Source: Lachnospiraceae bacterium (GTDB lineage Bacteria; Bacillota; Clostridia; Lachnospirales; Lachnospiraceae). Taken from it: a stretch of 64,000 bases of DNA. The notes beneath the pieces were generated by a model. That model was not told the origin of the DNA. It saw only the letters and a list, made by a program, of their open reading frames with translations, and ran no database searches. Made by a program: the position numbers and the translations under genes. The stretch is from assembly GCA_017622875.1 (NCBI GenBank), contig JAGAQG010000053.1, positions 1-64,000 on the forward strand, written 5' to 3'. Shown piece by piece: positions 25,734 through 33,158 of this stretch; position 1 is the stretch's first letter; each line of letters starts with the position of its first letter.

Positions 25734-26189
25734 TTACATTTGTTCGAAAAGTGCCTGATAGGTTTCCTCTACTAAAATGTCCAACAGGCTTTCGTCGATT
25801 TCCGGATACTGTGCGATAATTGCATCATGAATATCCTGTTCGCGCTGAAAAAAGATTTCGCTTCCGGAAAGTCCGGATGTATCGGAAACGCAGAATCCAT
25901 CACGATTTTCAGAAATCCATTTGCGCATATTTGCTACATGATCATTTTCAGAAGCGATAGTTTTTGCGACTTCGGATGCACGTTTGAATGACCAGAGCCC
26001 AAATGCGATAAAAGCAATAAACATTGCTAATAAAATGCCTAACTGAAATCCGTTCAATGGGAATTTAAAAACACCTGTCCAGCAAAGAATGACTGCAGCA
26101 GCTCCAATGATACCGATAATCAGAAACAGGAATCCTGTAGAGCGGTGATCTTCATAACGTTTTTGTGGTTCAATATATTGTTTTGCCAT
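25734..26189 (-). CDS. Hypothetical membrane protein (two TM segments)
   Basis: 151 residues. Two hydrophobic segments (about 19-41 and 50-68: FLFLIIGIIGAAAVILCW and GILLAMFIAFIAFGLWSF) form a hairpin, followed by a soluble, acidic C-terminal half with the segment YPEIDESLLDILVEETYQAL. CTAAGGAGAACATT precedes the ATG. It is a single-gene unit read towards a strong terminator and divergent from rlmH. I do not recognise a family or function. Confidence 0.72.
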   Translation of the reverse strand: MAKQYIEPQKRYEDHRSTGFLFLIIGIIGAAAVILCWTGVFKFPLNGFQLGILLAMFIAFIAFGLWSFKRASEVAKTIASENDHVANMRKWISENRDGFCVSDTSGLSGSEIFFQREQDIHDAIIAQYPEIDESLLDILVEETYQALFEQM

Positions 26190-26281
26190 AATGTTCTCCT
26201 TAGTGTATACTAAAATTTAAGAATGATAATGAACAAAAGAGGTTCATTAAGCAAGTATATCAAAACCTGAGAGGACTTACA

Positions 26282-26761
26282 ATGAAAATCACTTTAATTA
26301 CTGTAGGAAAAATCAAAGAGAAGTATTTTACAGATGCCATTGCAGAGTATGCAAAGCGTCTTTCAAGATATTGCAAATTGGAAATCGTAGAGGTGGCAGA
26401 TGAAAAGACACCGGATGGTGCGTCAGAAGCGATTGAAAACCAGATTAAAGAAAAAGAGGGCGATAGAATTCTTGTAAAAGTACCTGATGGAGCTTATGTG
26501 GTTGCTCTGGCAATTGAAGGAAAACAGCTGGATTCAGAGGAACTGGCAGATAAAATGGAAAAATGGAATGTAAACGGTGTCAGCCATCTGGTATTTATCA
26601 TCGGAGGCTCTTTGGGTTTAACACCAAAAGTGTTGAATCGGGCTGATTTTAAATTAAGTTTTTCAAAAATGACATTTCCGCATCAGCTTATGCGAGTCAT
26701 TTTATTAGAACAGATTTATCGCAGTTTCCGCATTAGAAATAACGAACCATATCATAAATAG
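26282..26761 (+). CDS. rlmH: 23S rRNA (pseudouridine1915-N3)-methyltransferase
   Basis: 159 residues, expected length. SPOUT-fold enzyme that methylates N3 of pseudouridine 1915 in helix 69 of 23S rRNA in the assembled ribosome. Diagnostic features are the start MKITLITVGKIKEKY, the SAM-binding knot segment FIIGGSLGLTPKVL and the C-terminal FPHQLMRVILLEQIYRS with a final EPYHK. GAGAGGA precedes the ATG. It stands alone, with a terminator at its 3' end and a convergent gene beyond. Confidence 0.96.
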   Translation: MKITLITVGKIKEKYFTDAIAEYAKRLSRYCKLEIVEVADEKTPDGASEAIENQIKEKEGDRILVKVPDGAYVVALAIEGKQLDSEELADKMEKWNVNGVSHLVFIIGGSLGLTPKVLNRADFKLSFSKMTFPHQLMRVILLEQIYRSFRIRNNEPYHK

Positions 26762-26769
26762 CGTTAAAG

Positions 26770-26821
26770 AAAGTCTGTCCGAAAATTGGTATATTCCAAA
26801 TTATTCAGACAGACTTTTTTT
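26770..26821. terminator. Terminator between rlmH and the convergent exporter gene
   Basis: 9-bp outer stem AAGTCTGTC/GACAGACTT continuing after one mismatch, with a 7-base T-run (26815-26821) on the plus side. Its T-run touches the stop codon of the leftward gene. Confidence 0.85.
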
Positions 26822-27404
26822 ATTTTAATTTTGGAGATTTTTTTTGTTCTAACCAATAACTGAGAGTTCCCGGCTTTGGTGGATAGGGCAGCAGTTTTAC
26901 ATTTATGAACCATGCAATGGTAACACCGATAATAGTCTGAAATGCACGCATGATAGAATAAAGATACATACTGCTTTCAAAATGGCTGATCATAAGAATC
27001 ATATAGATTGCAGCAGCAAGACCACAGTAAACTTTGCATTTTACCCATTCTGCGACACAAAGGACTATTAAAGCGCCAAGTATCAGAACTGTGATTTCGA
27101 AAATGGTACTTCGTCCTTTAGCATCAAGAATAATCGGACGAAGCCAGTCGGATAAAAGCATGATTGGCAGGCCGATGAGGATTGCAGTAAAAGTTGCTTT
27201 GATACGCATTTTTCCATAATCCTTTGTTTTATCAGAGGTTTCCCGAATCTCGATCATTCCATAAATATAAATGAAAATGGGATGTACTTCCAGTCCTGGT
27301 ATAAAGATTCGAAGAATCTGCCAAAGGCAGAAACCAACGAAGATTGCCAGAATACTTTTGATTTTTCGCATTCCAATATGCGGTGCATGGAGCAGGTGTT
27401 CCAT
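26820..27404 (-). CDS. Aromatic acid exporter family (FUSC-like) membrane protein
   Basis: 194 residues with an N-terminal basic stretch and five or six hydrophobic segments: ILAIFVGFCLWQILRIF, FTAILIGLPIMLLSD, TVLILGALIVLCVAEWV, LAAAIYMILMISHF and IIGVTIAWFINVKLLP. The pattern of pairs of helices and the closing TIIGVTIAWFIN resembles the membrane part of the aromatic acid exporter / fusaric acid resistance family, in the short form found in Firmicutes. Substrate is unknown. AAAGGAGG lies 6 bases before the ATG. It is 15 bases downstream of the SLC13-type remnant on the same strand. Confidence 0.75.
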   Translation of the reverse strand: MEHLLHAPHIGMRKIKSILAIFVGFCLWQILRIFIPGLEVHPIFIYIYGMIEIRETSDKTKDYGKMRIKATFTAILIGLPIMLLSDWLRPIILDAKGRSTIFEITVLILGALIVLCVAEWVKCKVYCGLAAAIYMILMISHFESSMYLYSIMRAFQTIIGVTIAWFINVKLLPYPPKPGTLSYWLEQKKSPKLK

Positions 27405-27419
27405 AAATACCTCCTTTTA

Positions 27420-28013
27420 TTAAATAAGACCGTATACCAGAATAAGACTTGCCCAGACAGTTATAAGAGAAATCAGACCGACCAGACCACCAATACGGAA
27501 ATAATCTTTGAATCTATAGCCCGCTACCTGTACCATAGTAATGGTAGTAGTGGCAACTGGTGTAGCCATAGCTAAGCTGCATCCAAAGACACATGCCATC
27601 GCGACTGGCATAGGATTACATCCGATTTCGATTGCCATAGGAATGCCGATAGCTGCAAGCATGGAAACCAGAGAACCATTGGACAAAAACTGGGAAAGTA
27701 AAAATCCGGTTACAAGGAATACAGTAACTAAAACAACAGGATTTGCAACCCAGCTTCCTAATGTTAGCATCAGCCAATCCATAACAACTTCACCAACACC
27801 TGATTTTACAAATCCTTTGGCGATTGCCAGTGCGGCACCTAAAGTAACAAGTGCTGACCACTGCATATTGCTCATGGCATGCTGACCATCAACACAGCCG
27901 GTAATAATGAGAACCATCGCACCTGCTACGGTAATTAGGCCAAGTTCCCAATCAAAAGGCTGAATAATAAATAAAATAATACATATTAAAAACGTTCCTA
28001 AAGAAACAATCTT
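27420..28013 (-). pseudogene. SLC13/DASS-type transporter remnant (C-terminal part only)
   Basis: An open frame of 197 residues ends at a normal stop but has no start with a binding site at the point where family similarity begins. Reading upstream of the first internal ATG (27917) the frame continues sensibly (KIVSLGTFLI, then PFDWELGLITVAGA) to an in-frame TAG at 28014-28016. Full-length members have about 450-500 residues; the first half, including the first sodium/substrate motif, is missing. The retained part has the second-half motif region (SNGSLVSMLAAIG and ATPVATTTITMV). AT-rich non-coding sequence lies beyond the break, with no insertion sequence. The whole N-terminal half must have been deleted. 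Confidence 0.75.
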
Positions 28014-28079
28014 CTAAATCGAATTTCCATAAAAATAACACAATATTTACGGCAATTATGGGATTTTTCTTTTTACTAT

Positions 28080-28108
28080 TTGACGATACAGCTTTAAAGT
28101 GATAAATT
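28080..28108 (+). promoter_or_regulatory. Promoter upstream of the 93-residue gene
   Basis: TTGACG, 17 bases, TAAATT, about 50 bases before the start codon at 28159. Confidence 0.5.
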
Positions 28109-28158
28109 TATAGAATAATTAACAGAGATAATCTGAACTGCCATCAGGAGGAGACTTT

Positions 28159-28440
28159 ATGAATACTTTTGAAATGTTACAGGAATTGCAGAACAAAGCA
28201 TTAAAGGATGAAGCACTTCGGGCAAAGATCCTTGCTACAGAAAAAGCAGCTGATCCATTAGATGAATTCTGTGTCATCTGTCGTGAAATGGGTTATGAAA
28301 TCTATCCAATTGACGTAATCGTTGCAGGTGAAGAATCCTACGCAGCCATGAGAAGAAGCACCAACGGCGGTGGCGAAAATGCGCCTCTTCTGGATGGAGA
28401 AGACGACTTCTATGAGCTGTTTTTAGCAGTATTAAAATAG
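28159..28440 (+). CDS. Hypothetical protein (93 aa), Nif11-like in outline
   Basis: Helical N-terminal region (FEMLQELQNKALKDEALRAK, then a DPLDEFCVICREMGYEI segment) resembles the pattern of Nif11-type leader regions, in which a short helical repeat is followed by 'F..la.e.Gyei'. The C-terminal part has a Gly-rich stretch (RRSTNGGGENAPLLDGEDDF) and ends in a helix. No RiPP-modifying enzyme is encoded nearby, so a leader role is unlikely here and the match is only a resemblance. A good AGGAGGAG precedes the ATG. The DUF2284 gene follows after 7 bases, so the two form one unit. Confidence 0.7.
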   Translation: MNTFEMLQELQNKALKDEALRAKILATEKAADPLDEFCVICREMGYEIYPIDVIVAGEESYAAMRRSTNGGGENAPLLDGEDDFYELFLAVLK

Positions 28441-28447
28441 GAAATCT

Positions 28448-28996
28448 ATGAATAATCATAATTTTAAAGAACAAATTGAATCTAAAATTTTAGAACTGCC
28501 GCTGATGCAGTATGAGTGGATTTCTCCAGAAGAGCTTACTTTTAAGGAAGAAGTACGCCAGATTTGTAAGCAGGAGTGTCCGATGTACGGGAAATCCTGG
28601 TCTTGTCCTCCAGCAGTTGGAACAGTAGAAGAATGCAGATTACGTTGTCTGAATTATAGTGGAGCATTTCTGTTTACAACAATTGCGGAAGTTACGGATA
28701 TCGCTAATATGGAAGAAACACTGCAGACCCGATTTGATCATGAAGAAATCACCCGCTCATTAGGAAAAATCTTTCAGGAAGAGGGTGCAGAAGTAAAATT
28801 GTTGTCTTCTGAAAGCTGCGCCATCTGTGAGTCCTGTGCCTATTGCGAGGGAAAAAATTGCCGTCATCCGGAATATATGATTCCATGCATTGAAAGTCAT
28901 GGAATTCTGGTGACGGAACTGGCAGAAAAATATGACATTCCTTTTTTGGACAGTATGACTACGGTTCAATGGTTCGGACTCATCTTATATCGATAA
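28448..28996 (+). CDS. DUF2284 predicted metal-binding protein
   Basis: 182 residues rich in cysteine. Cys groups lie in CKQECPMYGKSWSCPP, RLRCLN and in SCAICESCAYCEGKNCRHP, the pattern of DUF2284, whose members are thought to bind metal or an iron-sulfur cluster. No reaction is known. The ribosome binding site is weak and the gene starts 7 bases after the 93-residue gene, which suggests coupling. A hairpin plus T-run follows, into which the start of yqfC is built. Confidence 0.85.
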   Translation: MNNHNFKEQIESKILELPLMQYEWISPEELTFKEEVRQICKQECPMYGKSWSCPPAVGTVEECRLRCLNYSGAFLFTTIAEVTDIANMEETLQTRFDHEEITRSLGKIFQEEGAEVKLLSSESCAICESCAYCEGKNCRHPEYMIPCIESHGILVTELAEKYDIPFLDSMTTVQWFGLILYR

Positions 28997-29018
28997 AAAT
29001 TGCATAGTACATCCTGGC

Positions 29019-29055
29019 CGCCTCATATCTTTAATAAGAGTGAGGCGATTTTTTT
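29019..29055 (+). terminator. Terminator overlapping the yqfC ribosome binding site and start
   Basis: Stem CGCCTCA/TGAGGCG (29019-29025 with 29041-29047) with a further inner stem, followed by ATTTTTTTG. The 3' arm contains GAGG, the likely ribosome binding site of yqfC, and the T-run runs into its TTG start codon. Confidence 0.7.
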
Positions 29056-29317
29056 GTTTGCAGTAAAGTCAAAAATAGCACAAAAACTGAATATTCCGGA
29101 AGACATCTCGGAAGGGCTTCCTATTGTGACAGTGACAGGAAAGTGTGAGGTCTATGTGGAAAATTATAAAGGAATCATTGAATATGGTAAAAACTGTATC
29201 AAACTCCAGACAAAAGGATGCAGGATTACCTTTACCGGAAAAAATCTGGAAATCGTATATTATACCAATGTGGATATGAAAATCACAGGAGTACTGGAAT
29301 CTATTTGTTATTCTTAG
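29054..29317 (+). CDS. yqfC: Sporulation protein YqfC
   Basis: 87 residues of the YabP/YqfC family: KIAQKLNIPEDISEGLPIVTVTGKCEVYVENYKGIIEY-like opening followed by KLQTKGCRITFTGKNLEI and a closing ITGVLESI. In Bacillus it is made in the mother cell under SigE and partners YqfD. The start is a TTG at 29054, with GAGG 8 bases upstream; an in-frame ATG at 29000 would read through the hairpin and gives a non-family N-terminus. It is 18 bases upstream of yqfD. Confidence 0.85.
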   Translation: MFAVKSKIAQKLNIPEDISEGLPIVTVTGKCEVYVENYKGIIEYGKNCIKLQTKGCRITFTGKNLEIVYYTNVDMKITGVLESICYS

Positions 29318-29335
29318 CAGAAAGGAGCAGACGGC

Positions 29336-30577
29336 TTGTTTCTAAGATTGCTGAAATATTTGCGTGGCTATGTAAAAATCAGAGTAGAAGGTTATTCACC
29401 AGAACGTCTGCTGAATCTTTGTAATGTGAACCAGATTCTTCTATGGAGTGTAGAGATTCATGAACTGACCTATGAAATGTATGTTAGCGTAAGAGATTAT
29501 AGAAAGCTGCGCCCTTTTGCAAGAAAAACGAGTACGAAGATCACACTTTTAGAAAAGCATGGTCTTCCTTTTTTTCTCCATCAGTTCAGAAAGAGAAAAA
29601 TGTTCTTTGCCGGAATTGTTTTATGTACTGTATTTGTTTACAGCTTATCACTGTTCGTCTGGAATATACATTTTGAAGGCAATGTGACACAAACAAACGA
29701 AGAGTTACTAGAATATCTGGAAACGCTGGGAGTAGAGCATGGTACATTGAAATCAAAGGTTGTCTGTGAAACCATTGAAACAAAGCTTCGGAGCCAATAT
29801 CCCAATATGCTCTGGGTCTCTGCAGAAATGAGGGGTACCAGAATCATGATCCAGGTGAAAGAAAATACGGATGCAGACATTGTGTCGAAAATTGAAATTA
29901 AAAATACAGACCCTGTCAGAATCGTCAGCGAAAACACAGGAATCGTGGAATCCATCATTGTGCGTCAGGGGACACCGCTTGTTTCAGTGGGCGATGAAGT
30001 AACCGAAGGACAGATATTGGTAGAGGGTTATTATGAGATCAAAAATGATGCAGGAGAGATTGTACGATACGAAGGAGTTCCGGCAGACGCGGATATTTTC
30101 CTTGTTTCTACAGAAAATTATTCGGACAGTTTTTCTTTAGAATATGAGACAAAGCAGTATACTCAGAAGAAACGTTTGGGACTCAGATTTACAATTTTCG
30201 ACAGAATCTATGAATGGATGCCCCCAATTAAGTATCAGACATACGATAAAGTGTCAAAAATACAGGAAATACATGTGACAGAAAACTTTTATCTGCCCTT
30301 TGAACTTGAAACAGTCTGGTTTCTGGAATATACAGCAGGGACAGAAAACTATACAAAAGAAGAGGTAAGAGCGCTGGCAAATCAAAGGTTCTTAAATAAA
30401 TACAAAAATATTTTGCAAAAAGGGGTTCAAATTATAGAAAAAGATGTTAAAATAGACACTAATGGTAAACTGTGCATAGTGGGTGGAACTGTCACTTTAC
30501 GCATTCCGGTCACTGCAAAAGAACCAGCGGTCATACCCGAAGTGTTTACGGATGTTTCGGGGGAAGGAGAACATTAA
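29336..30577 (+). CDS. yqfD: Sporulation protein YqfD
   Basis: 413 residues, close to the Bacillus length. A cytoplasmic N-terminal part (about 1-83) is followed by one membrane segment (MFFAGIVLCTVFVYSLSLFVW, about 85-105) and an external domain with POTRA-like and Ig-like character (FEGNVTQTNEELLEYL). The role in sporulation is known from genetics, not biochemistry. The start is TTG with AAGGAG 9 bases before it. It is in the classic order yqfC-yqfD-phoH-ybeY; the HD phosphohydrolase usually found between phoH and ybeY is absent here. Confidence 0.9.
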   Translation: MFLRLLKYLRGYVKIRVEGYSPERLLNLCNVNQILLWSVEIHELTYEMYVSVRDYRKLRPFARKTSTKITLLEKHGLPFFLHQFRKRKMFFAGIVLCTVFVYSLSLFVWNIHFEGNVTQTNEELLEYLETLGVEHGTLKSKVVCETIETKLRSQYPNMLWVSAEMRGTRIMIQVKENTDADIVSKIEIKNTDPVRIVSENTGIVESIIVRQGTPLVSVGDEVTEGQILVEGYYEIKNDAGEIVRYEGVPADADIFLVSTENYSDSFSLEYETKQYTQKKRLGLRFTIFDRIYEWMPPIKYQTYDKVSKIQEIHVTENFYLPFELETVWFLEYTAGTENYTKEEVRALANQRFLNKYKNILQKGVQIIEKDVKIDTNGKLCIVGGTVTLRIPVTAKEPAVIPEVFTDVSGEGEH

Positions 30578-30579
30578 TT

Positions 30580-31542
30580 TTGAGCATTATTGAAACTACA
30601 ATGGAAATTCCAGCATCACATGCGGGCAATATTTTCGGGAAACTGGATGCCCATGTAAAGATTCTGGAAAAACATTTAGGTGTGACGCTTGTATTTCGTG
30701 ACGGAACCTTAAAAATTGTAGGAAACGGAAGCCACGTAAAGAAGGCGCAGAAAATCATGGAAAATCTGTTGGCGCTGTCCATGAGAGGAAATCAGATTAC
30801 AGAGCAGGAAGTCAATTATGCGCTTGCCCTTTCTTATGAAGACAAAGATGATGCCATGGTAGAGATTGATAAGGATCTGATCTGCCATACGATTTTCGGA
30901 AAACCGGTCAAACCAAAGACTCTTGGACAGAAGCAGTATGTAGATGCGATCAGAAATAAAATGATTGTATTTGGAACTGGCCCTGCTGGTACCGGAAAAA
31001 CATATCTTGCGATGGCGATGGCCATTGATGCATTTAAAAAAGAAGAGGTCGGCAGAATCATTTTAACTCGTCCAGCCATTGAAGCAGGCGAAAAGTTAGG
31101 TTTCCTGCCGGGAGATTTACAGAGCAAGGTCGATCCTTACCTTCGCCCACTTTACGATGCATTGTACCAGATCATGGGTGCAGACAGCTTTGTAAAAAAT
31201 ATGGAAAAAGGACTCATTGAGGTAGCACCGCTTGCTTATATGCGAGGAAGAACCCTGGATAATGCATTTATCATTCTGGATGAAGCGCAGAATACCACAC
31301 CTGCCCAGATGAAAATGTTCTTAACACGTATCGGTTTTGGTTCCAAGGTAGTCATTACCGGTGATGAAACCCAGAAGGACTTACCAAAGGATACAAAATC
31401 AGGCTTAGATGTAGCATTTAAAGTATTATCGAAAGTAGATGACATTGCCTTCTGCAAGCTTTCAAGCAAGGATGTTGTAAGACATCCGCTTGTTCAGAAA
31501 ATTGTGCAGGCATATGAAGAATACGAAAAGAGAGGAAAATAA
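30580..31542 (+). CDS. phoH: PhoH family ATPase
   Basis: 320 residues. An N-terminal KH-like segment is followed by a P-loop ATPase domain: Walker A FGTGPAGTGKT, Walker B FIILDEAQN and the GDETQKDLP sensor. PhoH proteins are thought to act on RNA with YbeY, whose gene follows. A TTG start at 30580, with GAAGGA 11 bases upstream, gives the usual length; a longer frame to 30472 overlaps yqfD in another frame and is not family-like. The stop overlaps the ybeY ATG by one base (TAATG). Confidence 0.92.
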   Translation: MSIIETTMEIPASHAGNIFGKLDAHVKILEKHLGVTLVFRDGTLKIVGNGSHVKKAQKIMENLLALSMRGNQITEQEVNYALALSYEDKDDAMVEIDKDLICHTIFGKPVKPKTLGQKQYVDAIRNKMIVFGTGPAGTGKTYLAMAMAIDAFKKEEVGRIILTRPAIEAGEKLGFLPGDLQSKVDPYLRPLYDALYQIMGADSFVKNMEKGLIEVAPLAYMRGRTLDNAFIILDEAQNTTPAQMKMFLTRIGFGSKVVITGDETQKDLPKDTKSGLDVAFKVLSKVDDIAFCKLSSKDVVRHPLVQKIVQAYEEYEKRGK

Positions 31543-32039
31543 TGACAGTTACAATAGAACGAGAATCTGAGATTCCATTGCCCTTTAGTGAACAGGAAGT
31601 TGCAGAAGCAGTAATTTCAGAAACCCTGGATTATGAGGACTGCCCTTATGAAGTGCAGGTCAATATCATTTTAACAACTAATGAAGAAATTCATCAGATC
31701 AACTTGGAACAAAGGGGTGTTGATGCACCGACGGATGTATTGTCCTTTCCAATGATCGAATATGCTTACCCTTCAGACTTTACCGTTTTAGAAGCAGACA
31801 GCATGGATAACTTCGATCCGGATACAGGAGAGTTGATTTTAGGAGATATTGTAATCTCAGTAGACAAAGTAATCGAACAGGCTGAGAAATATAATCATGG
31901 TGTAAAACGTGAATATGCCTTTCTGATTGCTCACAGCATGCTCCACCTTTTTGGCTACGATCACATGGATGAAGTAGAAAGAGAAAATATGGAGCTTAGA
32001 CAGGACGAGATCTTAAATCGTCTGAACATTACAAGATAG
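31542..32039 (+). CDS. ybeY: rRNA maturation factor / endoribonuclease YbeY
   Basis: 165 residues. The zinc-binding motif HSMLHLFGYDH supplies the three histidines of the UPF0054 family. YbeY takes part in 16S rRNA 3'-end maturation and ribosome quality control. The opening includes VNIILTTNEEIHQINLEQRG and the segment DVLSFP that is conserved in the family. It overlaps phoH by one base and is followed after 15 bases by the DUF3048 lipoprotein gene. Confidence 0.95.
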   Translation: MTVTIERESEIPLPFSEQEVAEAVISETLDYEDCPYEVQVNIILTTNEEIHQINLEQRGVDAPTDVLSFPMIEYAYPSDFTVLEADSMDNFDPDTGELILGDIVISVDKVIEQAEKYNHGVKREYAFLIAHSMLHLFGYDHMDEVERENMELRQDEILNRLNITR

Positions 32040-32054
32040 GAAGAAGGTACAAAT

Positions 32055-33158
32055 ATGAAAAAGGCAAAATTACTCTTACTTGCGCTGCTTAGTGCTGCAA
32101 TGGTGTTTGGTTGCGGCAAAGAAGCCGAAAGTACTAAGCCGGAAGGTGAGTCGGCAGCAGAGTCGGTAATTATTGAAACAGGAAATATGGTAACGAGCTA
32201 TCTGACAGGAAAACAGGTAGATGAAGCAATCGGACGCCAGAGACCTCTGGCAGTGATGTTCAATAACATTGAAGCTGGATGTCCACAGACTGGTATCAGC
32301 CGTGCGGATGTTGTTTATGAATGTCCGGTAGAAGGAAGAATTACCCGTTTAATGGGGATTATCGAAGACTGGCATGATCTGGAAAAGATTGGTTCAGTTC
32401 GAAGCTGTAGAGATTACTATGTTTCTTTTGCTCTGGAGTTTGATGCAATTTATGTTCATTTTGGACAAGCGACTCCTTATGTTGGAGATATGTTGAACAG
32501 CGATCTTGTAGACAATATCAGTGGTGCGGTTGCAGGTATTGATCGTCCGGCAACAAATGCGTTCTATCGTACAGATGACCGAAAAGCACCTCATAATGTG
32601 TATGCAAGTGCAGAAGGTATCATGGAAGATATTCAGAAATTTGAATATAGTCTTACCTATGATGATGCATTCTATGGTAAGTTCAAATTTGCAAAAGATG
32701 GAGAGGATTTGGATTACTCTGCATATCCGGATGCTACTTTAATTTATCCAGGTGGAAAAGAAAGAGATAAAGCGAACGGATTCTCAAAAGTAGGCGCATA
32801 CTTTGAATATAATGAAAAAGATGGAAAATATTATCGTTACCAGTATGGCGGAGAACACATCGATGATATGACTGGTGAACAGCTTGCATATGATAACGTT
32901 ATTTTCCAGTATTGTTATGGAGAAGTGCGAGACAGCGAAGATTATCTTGCTTTTGAATGTTTCGGAAGCGAAAAGAGTAATAAATCAATTGTATTTACAG
33001 AAGGTAAAATGATTGAAGGTACATGGTGGAGAGACGGTGATAACAGTGCTCCTGCAAAATACCTGGATGAAAACGGAGACCGTATTCTCTTAAATCAGGG
33101 AAAAACATGGATCTGTGTCATCTGGCTTGATTATGAGGATGATGTAGTCATTGAGTAA
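32055..33158 (+). CDS. DUF3048 (YerB-like) lipoprotein
   Basis: 367 residues. A lipoprotein signal (KKAKLLLLALLSAAMVFGC) has its lipobox Cys at residue 20, followed by an acidic Ser-rich linker. The main domain has the DUF3048 landmarks RPLAVMFNN near the start, SRADVVYECPVEGRITR, GSVRSCRDYYV and, near the end, DNVIFQY and KTWICVIWL. Function is unknown. It would be anchored on the outer face of the membrane. The last 8 bases overlap the TTG start of the flippase gene. Confidence 0.9.
   Translation: MKKAKLLLLALLSAAMVFGCGKEAESTKPEGESAAESVIIETGNMVTSYLTGKQVDEAIGRQRPLAVMFNNIEAGCPQTGISRADVVYECPVEGRITRLMGIIEDWHDLEKIGSVRSCRDYYVSFALEFDAIYVHFGQATPYVGDMLNSDLVDNISGAVAGIDRPATNAFYRTDDRKAPHNVYASAEGIMEDIQKFEYSLTYDDAFYGKFKFAKDGEDLDYSAYPDATLIYPGGKERDKANGFSKVGAYFEYNEKDGKYYRYQYGGEHIDDMTGEQLAYDNVIFQYCYGEVRDSEDYLAFECFGSEKSNKSIVFTEGKMIEGTWWRDGDNSAPAKYLDENGDRILLNQGKTWICVIWLDYEDDVVIE

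Noticed and set aside
29000-29053. Upstream ATG start for yqfC
   Set aside because: The extra 18 residues are read through the terminator hairpin and do not match the family; the TTG at 29054 has GAGG at proper distance.
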